DNA of 47,424 bases from Nitrospinota bacterium (GTDB lineage Bacteria; JADFOP01). Where the stretch lies: the NCBI GenBank assembly GCA_022562795.1, contig JADFOP010000014.1, positions 1-47,424 of the forward strand, in the 5' to 3' direction. The translations under genes and the position numbers were made by a program. Of the stretch, positions 10,201-16,562 are shown in pieces (the first letter of the stretch is position 1; each line of letters starts with the position of its first letter). The notes beneath the pieces were generated by a model. It did not search any database. It was not told the DNA's origin and saw nothing but the letters and a program-made list of their open reading frames with translations.

Positions 10201-10334
10201 GTCTGGCCTTCTCCACCGTTTTGATACTCCTCGTCATCCCGTGCTTCTATGCCGCCGTGGACGACCTGAAGCGGGCCTCGCGCCGACTTGTAGGACTTAA
10301 CGCACGCCGTAGGGCCACCGTTACTCAAGGGTGA
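7221..10334 (+). CDS. RND-family efflux pump permease
   Basis: 1037-aa inner-membrane proton-driven exporter of the AcrB/MdtC-like superfamily. The expected pattern is present: TM1 at about 11-30, a large periplasmic porter loop (about 35-335), TM2-TM6, then a second half repeating the layout with a final TM cluster (about 870-1020). TM4 carries the paired acids Asp399-Asp400 in GMVVDDAIVVTENI, the proton-relay pair of active pumps. It starts 4 nt after the adaptor stop. The substrate cannot be inferred: with a MarR regulator a toxic organic compound is likely, but lipid export is possible. Complete length for the family. Confidence 0.9.
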   Translation: MFTTRMSVNNPVFVNLVVVVILALGIGLAVTTMNREIFPEFSLDMISVTTTFSNASPEEMEKLITIKLEDEIDDVDGIDTIESESREGISLITLKLQSGVEDVSRVINDVQTAIDNIRNELPREAENPIVQELKSRFPVIVLSIYGKVNPFTLKNIADEVEEEIKRIPGVSRVRVVGVGDREVWVEVDPAALERYGLAIGDIERAIEAKNLNLPGGTLKTARGEYLVRTVGEVTRAEELEQVVLRATQEGNILTVGQVATVRETFEEPTTLGRFNGRPAINLQVSKEKKGDTIAIANAVRQLAQGYERRLPPGVHLGVYNDFSIYIRNRLNTLKQSGYIGLIFVLLVLRLFLATRVAILTALGIPVAFCGALVMMYLYGISINMLSAFSLIIVLGMVVDDAIVVTENIYRHMEEGEEPEKAAVVGTNQVFMPVVASTLTTIAAFIPMLMVPGTMGKFIAVIPLVVSFALLASLVEALIVLPSHMAEFVRLKPSGNPAKSPSDHWFQSVVTVYGRVLERVLRWRYVFITGVLCFSILLVLFARYRIPFTLFTAFESDQFFINMEAPVTYKLEDTSRVARAVETIVQQLPPEELSTIVTNVGMIYLDANKVKTGSHLAQIIVELKKIPPRRRNSDEVINALRDKVAMVPGIKKVQFLSPQAGPGGPAIEINVEGEEFAVLGALAGKVEDYLATIPGVRDIRNTFELGKPELKIYVKPEARALGLTVQAIARQVRDRFRGAESSKIQLSREDVQILVKYPEASRRSRLDVERIKLDAPGGQKVAFSEVAYIVEERGYTQISRIDKRRAITVLADVDKTQGNALEISRFVTARFADLQDRYPGYRLRLKGEQKDFEESVVSLVKAFIVAVLLIYFILGSAFRSFIQPLIIMAAIPFAVDGVIVGHIAMGMNLTFLSLIGTVALAGIVVNDSLVLVDFINNLRRRGLELTEAIVEGGKLRIRAICLTSLTTIAGLSPLAFFASGQARFLMPMALSIVWGLAFSTVLILLVIPCFYAAVDDLKRASRRLVGLNARRRATVTQG

Positions 10335-10410
10335 GCGTCTTGCCGGGGTCGGGCGTGCCGTGATAGGGTGCGTGTTGCCTGGACAAGGCACTATGAGGCG
10401 ATCTTAAGCC

Positions 10411-10800
10411 ATGACCGTTCTCAATACACTTGCCATCGTGCTGGGGGTTCTGGCGGTTGCCAAGAGCCTTACTGCGGCGATTTGGCCCAAGGGCTACCGC
10501 GACTTTACTAAGAAGATGCTCGAGAGCGATGTGATACTTCGCGTATTGGCCGTCGTCCCCATCCTAATTGGTGGCATCATCGTCGTGGCCCTCCTCAAGG
10601 GTCGAACGTGGTTGGAGGTTGTTCTCGTCGCCATGGCATTCGTCTACCTCCCGCTTGGGGCGATGTTGATCTGGGACCCAGACCCATACCGGCGGTTGGC
10701 CACCAAGCTCCTGCACTCCGGTGACCTCACCTTTCGGGCTTTGTGCGGCATCGGCATCCTCATCGGCATCCTCCTCTTTTTGCTCGGCATCTTCGGGTAG
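10411..10800 (+). CDS. Membrane protein with two tandem DUF2065-like units
   Basis: 129-aa protein with about four hydrophobic segments. The two halves look alike: IWPKGYRDFTKKML...RVLAVVPILIG in the first and IWDPDPYRRLATKLL...RALCGIGILIG in the second. Each half resembles the ~60-aa DUF2065/YjeT inner-membrane family (hydrophobic helix, P-x-x-[FWY]-[RK] turn, amphipathic stretch, R-x-x-G-rich helix). I infer an internal duplication; no biochemical function is known for the family. It lies 76 bp after the RND gene and may be read through from it. Confidence 0.65.
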   Translation: MTVLNTLAIVLGVLAVAKSLTAAIWPKGYRDFTKKMLESDVILRVLAVVPILIGGIIVVALLKGRTWLEVVLVAMAFVYLPLGAMLIWDPDPYRRLATKLLHSGDLTFRALCGIGILIGILLFLLGIFG

Positions 10801-10865
10801 AGAGGGCAAAAGTGCTCCGTCTCTCCCGGTAGTGGAGCGATCAGCCCCGTTGCCAGACCAGCCAC

Positions 10866-10894
10866 TTGTCAAACCCCCTTTCTGGGAGTATCTT
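10866..10894 (+). promoter_or_regulatory. Promoter of the small selenoprotein gene
   Basis: TTGTCA (5 of 6), 17-bp spacer, TATCTT (4 of 6). Transcription would begin near 10901, giving a ~40-nt leader with the Shine-Dalgarno GAGGAG before the ATG at 10944. With the strong terminator at 11156 this defines a self-contained ~290-nt transcript. Confidence 0.5.
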
Positions 10895-10943
10895 AGTAAA
10901 AGAAAAGGTGATTCGAGACACCGTTCGAGAGAGGAGAACTTCC

Positions 10944-11123
10944 ATGTCCGGTTGGCTAGCGCTTGGATTATTGGCGGTCTTCGTCGCCCTCTTATACAAA
11001 AAGGGGGTGTTGGGCTGACGCCCCATCGGCTCGCAGGTCTGCGGGCTTAAGTCGAAGGAGAATGGAGAAGAAGCCGCCGTCCCGGAGGGGACGGAGAAAG
11101 ACCCCGTGGAAGTCTCCCGCTAG
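10944..11123 (+). CDS. Small single-pass membrane selenoprotein (UGA = Sec25), novel family
   Basis: 60 codons including one in-frame TGA (11016-11018) and a TAG stop; 59 residues. Residues 2-18 form one hydrophobic helix (GWLALGLLAVFVALLY), then Lys-Lys, then VLG-Sec25, Cys33 seven residues on, and a charged Glu/Lys-rich tail of ~25 residues. GAGGAG lies 8 nt before the ATG. The UGA is followed by a hairpin that fits the bacterial SECIS: 8-bp stem (11028-11035 with 11040-11047), loop GGTC, loop starting 18 nt after the UGA. Reading past the TGA stays open for 34 codons with coding-like composition. Lys-Lys after the helix suggests a cytoplasmic Sec-bearing tail (inference). I do not recognise the family. 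Alternatively it is a 24-aa peptide ending at TGA, but the hairpin argues strongly against that. Confidence 0.8.
11028..11047 (+). promoter_or_regulatory. bSECIS element of the small selenoprotein
   Basis: 5' arm GGCTCGCA, loop GGTC, 3' arm TGCGGGCT. All eight positions pair, two of them as G-U wobbles. The loop begins 18 nt after the UGA. As I recall it, the E. coli fdhF element reads GGUUGCAGGUCUGCACC with its loop at +19; the shared GCAGGUCUGC core and the CCCATCGG just upstream make the two look very alike. SelB would bind loop G and U. Confidence 0.8.
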
Positions 11124-11155
11124 AGATAAGGCGGGAGGCTGAAATCTAACCTCCA

Positions 11156-11188
11156 CCCCCCTTGCGCCTTGGCGCTTGGGGGGTTTTT
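11156..11188 (+). terminator. Strong rho-independent terminator
   Basis: CCCCCC-TT-GCGCC/GGCGC-TT-GGGGGG hairpin with a TT/TT internal mismatch, followed directly by TTTTTATTAT. The U-tract lies only on the plus side, so it ends the selenoprotein transcript rather than the convergent minus-strand operon. Confidence 0.85.
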
Positions 11189-11196
11189 ATTATCAG

Positions 11197-11760
11197 TTAG
11201 AAGCCGAGCTGGCGAAGCAGGGTCTGGTAGAATGGGTCCCTAAGATAGAGTTTTTCGAGTTGGAGCCCGGCCACACAGGCCTCGAAGCGGTCGGAGAGCT
11301 CGCGAAACAGTGGGGCGTAGGGTTTCAAAGGGTCTATCCGGGCGAGGAGGGCGTAGGAGGCCTTGCCCCGCTCTATGTAGTAAATGGGCGATGCGGGCCG
11401 CCCGGCCCGCTCCAAGTATTCGGGGAAAAGGCCAGTCATGAAGAGCGCGTAGTCTCCCAGGTGCTTGTATGCGCGCCTATGTCCCATCTCTCCAGCGGAT
11501 TCGGCAGCCTCCACCATCTCGAAGAGATATTCGAGGCGATGGCCTTCGGCGTCGGTGAGCTTGAAGAGCCGCTCGATGTGGACGAATTCCACCAGCACCC
11601 CGGCCACGTAATGTGCTAGGTCTTCGCCCCCGACTCCCACCGAATGAAAGCAGCCCACCGTGAGGCGCCTCAGGAGACTAACAAGCGGATGGTCAGGGGG
11701 AATGGGGCGGGCTGGAGAGGGGTCGAACCAGAAGCTCCCCATTGCATCGGGGGTGAGCAG
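11197..11760 (-). CDS. Uncharacterised helical protein downstream of hflX (apparent CTG start)
   Basis: 181 aa from the ATG at 11742, or 187 aa from a CTG at 11760. I do not recognise the family. It is mostly alpha-helical without TM segments or a signal peptide; FWFDP lies near the N-terminus and several His/Glu pairs lie in the middle. It follows hflX by 29-47 nt, so it is probably co-transcribed. Start choice: the ATG has no ribosome site, whereas AAGGAGGT ends exactly 8 nt before the in-frame CTG (LLTPDA-MGSFWF). No ATG, GTG or TTG is near that spacing in frame. Translation therefore probably begins at CTG. Confidence 0.7.
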   Translation of the reverse strand: MLTPDAMGSFWFDPSPARPIPPDHPLVSLLRRLTVGCFHSVGVGGEDLAHYVAGVLVEFVHIERLFKLTDAEGHRLEYLFEMVEAAESAGEMGHRRAYKHLGDYALFMTGLFPEYLERAGRPASPIYYIERGKASYALLARIDPLKPYAPLFRELSDRFEACVAGLQLEKLYLRDPFYQTLLRQLGF

Positions 11761-11789
11761 GGCCGTCCACCTCCTTCGATCCAGATTTC

Positions 11790-13484
11790 TCAGGAGGACA
11801 GACTGGCCGAGGCCTTATTAAGCTCGGCGGCCGCCCGCTGAACGGAGTCCGAGAGGTCCAGGAGCTCGAATAGCCTCTCCTCCACCGCCTCGATGAAAGC
11901 AGGTAAGGTCGTCCCATCGAGGGCGCTGATCGCCACGCCTCCGTGGCGGCGGACGACGTGAACACTTTGGGCGGGATCGACCAGGTCTGCCTTGTTGAAG
12001 ACCACCATACGGGGAATCTCTCCGTATCCCAGCTCAGCCAGGATCTTCTGGACGCTTCGCATGTGGTCCTCGTAAGAGGGGCTCGAGAGATCAACCACGT
12101 GGAGCAGGAGGTCGGCCTCTGCGAGCTCCTCCAGGGTGGCGTGGAACGCTTGGAGGAGATCCTTGGGGAGGTCGCGGATGAAGCCGACCGTGTCGGTGAT
12201 GATGACCTCCAGATCCCGTGGAAACCGGAGCCGGCGGGAGACCGGGTCGAGGGTGGAGAAAAGGCGGTTGTCCACGGCGACCTCTGATCGGGTTAAGGCG
12301 TTGAGAAGAGCGGACTTACCGGCGTTGGTGTAGCCGATTATGGAGAGGACCGGCATACCTGCGCGCTGGCGTCTGGCCCTCCTCTGGACACGGGCCCGCC
12401 CAATCCCCTTGAGCTGCCGCTCCAGGCGATGGATACGAGCCCGGATGCGGCGGCGGTCGATCTCGAGCTTTGTCTCGCCGGGGCCCCGGCCGCCGATGCC
12501 GCCGGTCAGACGGGAGAGGGCCTCGCCCTTGCCCACCAGCCTCGAGAGCCTGTAGCGCAGCTGCGCCAGCTCGACCTGCATCTTCCCTTCCCGGCTGGCC
12601 GCCCGCTGTGCGAAGATGTCGAGAATGAGTTGAGTCCGGTCGAGAATCTTGAGCTCGGTCCCATCGGTCAGGGACCTAATTTGGGCCGTGGTGAGCTCCC
12701 CGTCAAAGATGAGCATATCGGCCTCGCGTTGCATACTCCTGATTGATATCTCTTGCAGCTTCCCACGGCCGACCACGAATTTGGGGTCCACCCGACCCCT
12801 TGTCTGGACGACGGTGTCGACAACCACGACACCCGCCGAGCGGGCCAGCTCTACTAACTCTCCCAAAGAGGCCTCCGACTCGGTTTGGGATCCTGTAGAG
12901 ACGTGGATGCAGATCGCCCGGTCCCGCGCGTCGCCGATGGGCCGGGCGCTGGTGGCCCGGGCAAGCTCTTCTTCCAGCGAGGCGATGGTCTCAGCAAAAT
13001 CGAGGTCGAGGTCGTGGACCAGCGATGGCTCCAGCAGCCGCCAGGGGTCCGCCTCGTTGCCGTCGGGCATGAGATGGGCCGAGTGGACGAGCCCCGGAAG
13101 ACCATCCTCGGTAACCTCAAGAGCCGTCATCATGTCGAGTCTGAGGACCGCGAGATCGACAAGGTCGTCTCGGCTTAGGCCCTCTTGGCCGAGGTGGGTA
13201 TGGAGGCATCGAAGGCCCCTGAGCCGCTGCCTGCCCGTCCGGAACCGCTTGAGGGGTGGGATTTCAATCTCCCTGGGGGTCCCGACGATGACGGCCTCCA
13301 CGCGGCCGCGACGGTTCACGAGGAGGCCGACCTGCCGGCCGGTCTCCTGCGTGAGGTCGACCATGCTGCGGGCAAGCTCTGGGGTCAGTAGCTCCTTGGG
13401 CGGGATACGGCGTCGATAGAGCCGTTCAAAGGCTTTTAGCTGGCTGGGTTTCAGGCCGACGAGCGAACCGTAAAGGGTGCTGAT
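11790..13484 (-). CDS. hflX: HflX ribosome-associated GTPase (apparent ATC start)
   Basis: GTPase that binds the 50S subunit and splits or rescues stalled ribosomes under stress. The glycine-rich linker GGIGGRGPGETKLEIDRRR, the G1 loop GYTNAGKS, G3 DTVGF and G4 NKAD are all present, after a long N-terminal HflX domain. The first in-frame ATG (13364, 524 aa) is too late: 40 further codons upstream encode the conserved family start (LYGSLVGLKPSQLK, YRRRIPPKELLTPELA). That stretch contains no ATG, GTG or TTG, and a TAA lies two codons above the ATC at 13484. GGAGGT is 8 nt before this ATC, and a consensus promoter sits just upstream. The full product would be 564 aa. A sequencing error (ATG to ATC) is the alternative. 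Confidence 0.88.
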   Translation of the reverse strand: MSTLYGSLVGLKPSQLKAFERLYRRRIPPKELLTPELARSMVDLTQETGRQVGLLVNRRGRVEAVIVGTPREIEIPPLKRFRTGRQRLRGLRCLHTHLGQEGLSRDDLVDLAVLRLDMMTALEVTEDGLPGLVHSAHLMPDGNEADPWRLLEPSLVHDLDLDFAETIASLEEELARATSARPIGDARDRAICIHVSTGSQTESEASLGELVELARSAGVVVVDTVVQTRGRVDPKFVVGRGKLQEISIRSMQREADMLIFDGELTTAQIRSLTDGTELKILDRTQLILDIFAQRAASREGKMQVELAQLRYRLSRLVGKGEALSRLTGGIGGRGPGETKLEIDRRRIRARIHRLERQLKGIGRARVQRRARRQRAGMPVLSIIGYTNAGKSALLNALTRSEVAVDNRLFSTLDPVSRRLRFPRDLEVIITDTVGFIRDLPKDLLQAFHATLEELAEADLLLHVVDLSSPSYEDHMRSVQKILAELGYGEIPRMVVFNKADLVDPAQSVHVVRRHGGVAISALDGTTLPAFIEAVEERLFELLDLSDSVQRAAAELNKASASLSS

Positions 13485-13506
13485 GGTCGGTTACCTCCCA
13501 CAATCC

Positions 13507-13534
13507 ATTATACTCGACTGAGCTTCTTTGTCAA
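13507..13534 (-). promoter_or_regulatory. Consensus sigma70 promoter of hflX
   Basis: On the minus strand: TTGACA, 16-bp spacer, TATAAT, both hexamers perfect. Transcription would start near 13500, leaving a leader of only ~16 nt that holds GGAGGT. This rules out any start codon further upstream for hflX. Confidence 0.85.
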
Positions 13535-13615
13535 CGGATTAGGGTTGAGTGGCGAACCTGAGCTACCCAAATAAAGGGTAGTCCCGCCTTCCCCCAGCCA
13601 TTCACAGTGCCCCGG

Positions 13616-15793
13616 TCATCGGGCTTGGGATCCCTGTAGCCGCTCCAGCGCCCTTTGGACGGCCGCGCGGACCGCATCGTTCCGGGTAGTGGAGCCAAGC
13701 CGCTCCAGGGGTTGGCGGGCCGCCGGGTCGCCCAATCGCCCGAGAGCTTCGACCAGCGCCGCCTTAACGGGCGGGGGGTAGCGGCGCTCCAGGTGGTCGA
13801 TGAGCAACGGGACCACCTGCCTGTCGCCCAAGGCCCCCATCGTTAGGGCGGCCCGCTGGCGCTCCCCGTCGTCGGCCGCGTGGAGAAACCGCCTCAGGAT
13901 GGGCCGAAAGGCCCCAGGGGGCCGCCTGGCGGCCACCCACTGGAGCAACCGGTCGCTGACGGCCGGCGGGAGGGAATCGGGCGAAGCCAACGCATTGAGG
14001 TACGACGATGATGCCATTCCTATGCGCTCCTCGCGTTCGTGAACGAGCCCGAGCCCTACCCACGCCCCGGGGTGTTCATCGTCCAGGCGGACCGCTTTCT
14101 CAAACTGCTGGCGGGCGCGTTTGAGGAGACCCTTCTCGAAGCAGATCCGCCCTGCCCGGACGGACTTCCGGACGGCCTCGTCCACAGCGATTTGTCGATC
14201 TAAGAGAGTCTCTAAACGCTTCACAGGACGCCCCTGCCGCGAACGGACGGCCTTTAGGCCCTCGAGGGCGGGTCGCCACCTGGGGTCGGCGACCAGGGCC
14301 CGGGTGAACCAGGCCGCGGCGGCGTTACGGTCGCCTGCGGAGAGGGCGAGCTGTCCGAGGGCGGCCGCCGGGGCCGGCACGTCAGGGTCGCGTTCGACGG
14401 CGGCTCTGTAATTCGCCTCGGCCTTATCCTTTAGCCCCCTGCTTCGGTAGTGGTCACCCAGGGCGACCAGGGCGGCCGTCCCCTCTTTTTCCAGGGCCGA
14501 GGCCTGCTTGAGATGCTTCTCGGCGGCTTTGATGTGGCCCTCCTCACGCTCGAGGGCCCCGAACGCCAGGTGGTTGGCGAAAGAGGAGGGGCTTAGGCGC
14601 AGGGCGGCCGTGAGGTGTCGCCTGGCGGCTTTCCTGTCGCCCCGGCCCAGGGCCGTCCGGCCCAGGATTGTGAGCAGCTCAGGGTCCCGCCCTCGGCTTT
14701 CGGCCCAGGGCTGGAGGACCCGGCTTGCGGCCCCGGCCTCACCAGCCTCAAGAAGGAGCGCCGCGTAAGCCACGCCCGCCGGCCGGTGGTCGGGCATGAT
14801 GGCGTGGGCGCGACTGAGGTGTGTTAGGGCTTCGTCGGCCAAGCCCAGGTCCTTCATGTGGCGGCCGAGCTCGAAGTGGGCCGGCCCCAGGGAGGGCTCC
14901 ACGACGGTTGCATGCGTTAGGTGGTCGATGCCCTCGGCGAAGGTGGCCTCCTCCACTGTAAGAATGGAGCCCAGGAGGTAGCGGGCCTCGGCGTCTGAGG
15001 CCGACAGGGAAACGGCCTCTCTAGCAGCGAGGGCCGCCTGCTTGAGATCGCCCCTCTTCCAGTGCGCCTCGGCCACCAGGCGGAAGCGCTCACGGCGGGC
15101 CAGGCCCATCGTCGGCGGGGAGCCGCCGGCTGGCGGGGGGGCTACCTCGGCAGACCAGCCTAGGGACCGGAAGGCCTCCAAGTCCTTCGGTGGGACCCCT
15201 TCGAGGATGAGCACCCGGTCGCCCCGTCGCTCGATGACGCCCAGGCCCTGGGCTCTACGGGCCTTCCATGACAAACCGCCGAATCCTGACGCGCTCGCCT
15301 CCGTGGACGGACGGGCGGCGGCTCCGCGCCGATAGGCCTCGACGAACTCTTCTGCGTCCCGCTCTGTGTCCCAAACGAATGCCACAAGAGCGACGGCCCG
15401 GCCCGCCCCCTCCACCTCTTCCAATACGAGGTAGCGGTCGCCTCCCCATCCGGCGGCCGCCTCCAGCGCCTCGATTTCATCGGCCGCGAACGGCTTCACC
15501 AGAAGGTAGGCTCCGAACTCCCCGAGGGTGTTGGCATCGAGTCGTCGCCACCTGCCCCTTAGCGCTCCTGGCACGGCGGGCCATCGAACACGCCTCGGCG
15601 GGTCGGGGGTCACTAGGAAGCGTTCCGGGTGGAGCACCTGTTCGGCCGAAGCGGGTGGCGCATCGTAGAGCTCGTCGACCCCGCTCCAGGGCCGCCGCCG
15701 ACGGACGGCCTTGATGAAGGGCAGCCCCGCCTCGTAGGGGAAGTAGATGAAGTCCCGCATGACGGGCGGCTCGTCCTTGAAGGCCTCCTGCTC
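13616..15793 (-). CDS. TPR/HEAT-repeat C-terminal part of a frameshifted metalloprotease gene
   Basis: This frame continues the gene that starts at 16430. Its first residues, EQEAFKDEPPVMRDFIYFPY, followed by G-L-P-F-I-K-A-V and STEQVLHPERF-like text, belong to the same zinc-metalloprotease family as the upstream frame. After a ~150-aa linker come about ten tetratricopeptide repeats (roughly the middle 350 residues) and two HEAT-like repeats at the C-terminus (DRQVVPLLIDHLERR..., GDPAARQPLERLG). The open frame extends upstream to 15931, but those extra residues are out of the family's frame and probably not made. The likely role is a periplasmic or outer-membrane-associated scaffold; the substrate is unknown. 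Confidence 0.7.
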   Translation of the reverse strand, partial: EQEAFKDEPPVMRDFIYFPYEAGLPFIKAVRRRRPWSGVDELYDAPPASAEQVLHPERFLVTPDPPRRVRWPAVPGALRGRWRRLDANTLGEFGAYLLVKPFAADEIEALEAAAGWGGDRYLVLEEVEGAGRAVALVAFVWDTERDAEEFVEAYRRGAAARPSTEASASGFGGLSWKARRAQGLGVIERRGDRVLILEGVPPKDLEAFRSLGWSAEVAPPPAGGSPPTMGLARRERFRLVAEAHWKRGDLKQAALAAREAVSLSASDAEARYLLGSILTVEEATFAEGIDHLTHATVVEPSLGPAHFELGRHMKDLGLADEALTHLSRAHAIMPDHRPAGVAYAALLLEAGEAGAASRVLQPWAESRGRDPELLTILGRTALGRGDRKAARRHLTAALRLSPSSFANHLAFGALEREEGHIKAAEKHLKQASALEKEGTAALVALGDHYRSRGLKDKAEANYRAAVERDPDVPAPAAALGQLALSAGDRNAAAAWFTRALVADPRWRPALEGLKAVRSRQGRPVKRLETLLDRQIAVDEAVRKSVRAGRICFEKGLLKRARQQFEKAVRLDDEHPGAWVGLGLVHEREERIGMASSSYLNALASPDSLPPAVSDRLLQWVAARRPPGAFRPILRRFLHAADDGERQRAALTMGALGDRQVVPLLIDHLERRYPPPVKAALVEALGRLGDPAARQPLERLGSTTRNDAVRAAVQRALERLQGSQAR

Positions 15794-16430
15794 CCTCCAG
15801 GTAAGCGAGAAGCTCGTCGGTGGGCACGGTGTAGAAGCCCTGTCCGGATAGCCCCAAGGTGAAATCGAGCATAATGGCTGTGGCTTCGCCTTCGAGCAGG
15901 GCCTGGAGGGCCGTCCTGGCGTCCTCATCATCCTTCAGGGCCTTGAGGCGCGCGTAGACGTGGAAGTGCTGGTCCTGGAGGGCGTGGACGAGCTCATGTA
16001 GGACGACGGGGGCGTGGAGCGAGGCATCGGCCTTGGTCGAAAGGAAGAAGGTTTTGGCCTTGAAGTCGTAAAAGCCCAGGGCCTGGGAGGCCAGCAGCGC
16101 CACGTACCTGCCGACCAGGTCGTAGTCGGTCGGGATGAGGCCCGTCAGGGCCAGGAGCCGCTGGAGGGCGGTCAGCTGCCCGGTCGTGTACTCCTCCTCG
16201 ATCCGCTTCTTGAGCAGGACTTCAAGAGCCTCCGGGCTTCGCTCGGCGATGCCTACAGTGCCCTTGGGCTTTAAGCCCCGGATACGTTTGACTTCCCTAA
16301 ACATGGCGAAGGTAAGGTCCGAGAGGGATTCACCCCAGGCCGGGGCTGAAGCGAAGGGGAGAGCCAAAGCGAGCACCAGCGCCGCAACTAGACGGGGGCG
16401 GAGCAAAAGGGAGGGGCGGTGGGCGACCAA
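15477..16430 (-). CDS. Secreted HExxH metalloprotease-like N-terminal part (frameshift near 15795)
   Basis: It starts with a signal peptide (hydrophobic stretch 14-28, likely cleavage after AWG at residue 33). The zinc motif HELVH lies at 145-149 in VVLHELVHALQDQHF, and the probable third ligand is in EGEAT (180-184), a gluzincin-like arrangement. Family sequence stops at about residue 212 (TDELLAYLE); the remaining ~105 residues of the open frame are Arg/Gly-rich and read antisense-like. At that point the minus strand reads CTGGAGGGAGCAGG, and the -1/+2 frame resumes the family sequence. A single missing base in the G-run would restore one ~937-residue protein (13616-16430). Either a sequencing error or a true pseudogene. 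Confidence 0.7.
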   Translation of the reverse strand: MVAHRPSLLLRPRLVAALVLALALPFASAPAWGESLSDLTFAMFREVKRIRGLKPKGTVGIAERSPEALEVLLKKRIEEEYTTGQLTALQRLLALTGLIPTDYDLVGRYVALLASQALGFYDFKAKTFFLSTKADASLHAPVVLHELVHALQDQHFHVYARLKALKDDEDARTALQALLEGEATAIMLDFTLGLSGQGFYTVPTDELLAYLEGAGGLQGRAARHAGLHLLPLRGGAALHQGRPSAAALERGRRALRCATRFGRTGAPPGTLPSDPRPAEACSMARRARSAKGQVATTRCQHPRGVRSLPSGEAVRGR

Positions 16431-16562
16431 GGGGCGGCTCCACGTGGGCGGTTTTTTCTCAGGTCAGACGGCCCCATTCTAGCAGAGCCTGCGGGAGCCG
16501 GGCAAGGCGCCGGAGACGAGGGGGGAGGGCCGGAGGTGTGGGTTGTCGGGCCGACTTGTCCG

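Noticed and set aside
11062-11142. 26-aa basic peptide (MEKKPPSRRGRRKTP...) within the selenoprotein transcript
   Set aside because: Its AAGGAG is only 1 nt from the ATG, and it overlaps the better supported selenoprotein frame.
15785-15805. Programmed ribosomal frameshift in the metalloprotease gene
   Set aside because: The site lacks an A/T slippery heptamer and an obvious downstream pseudoknot; a base error or mutation in the G-run is simpler.
15794-15931. N-terminal extension of the TPR/HEAT open frame (MMRTPGRPSRPC...)
   Set aside because: It is out of frame with the protease family sequence, which is coded by the other frame over the same bases.
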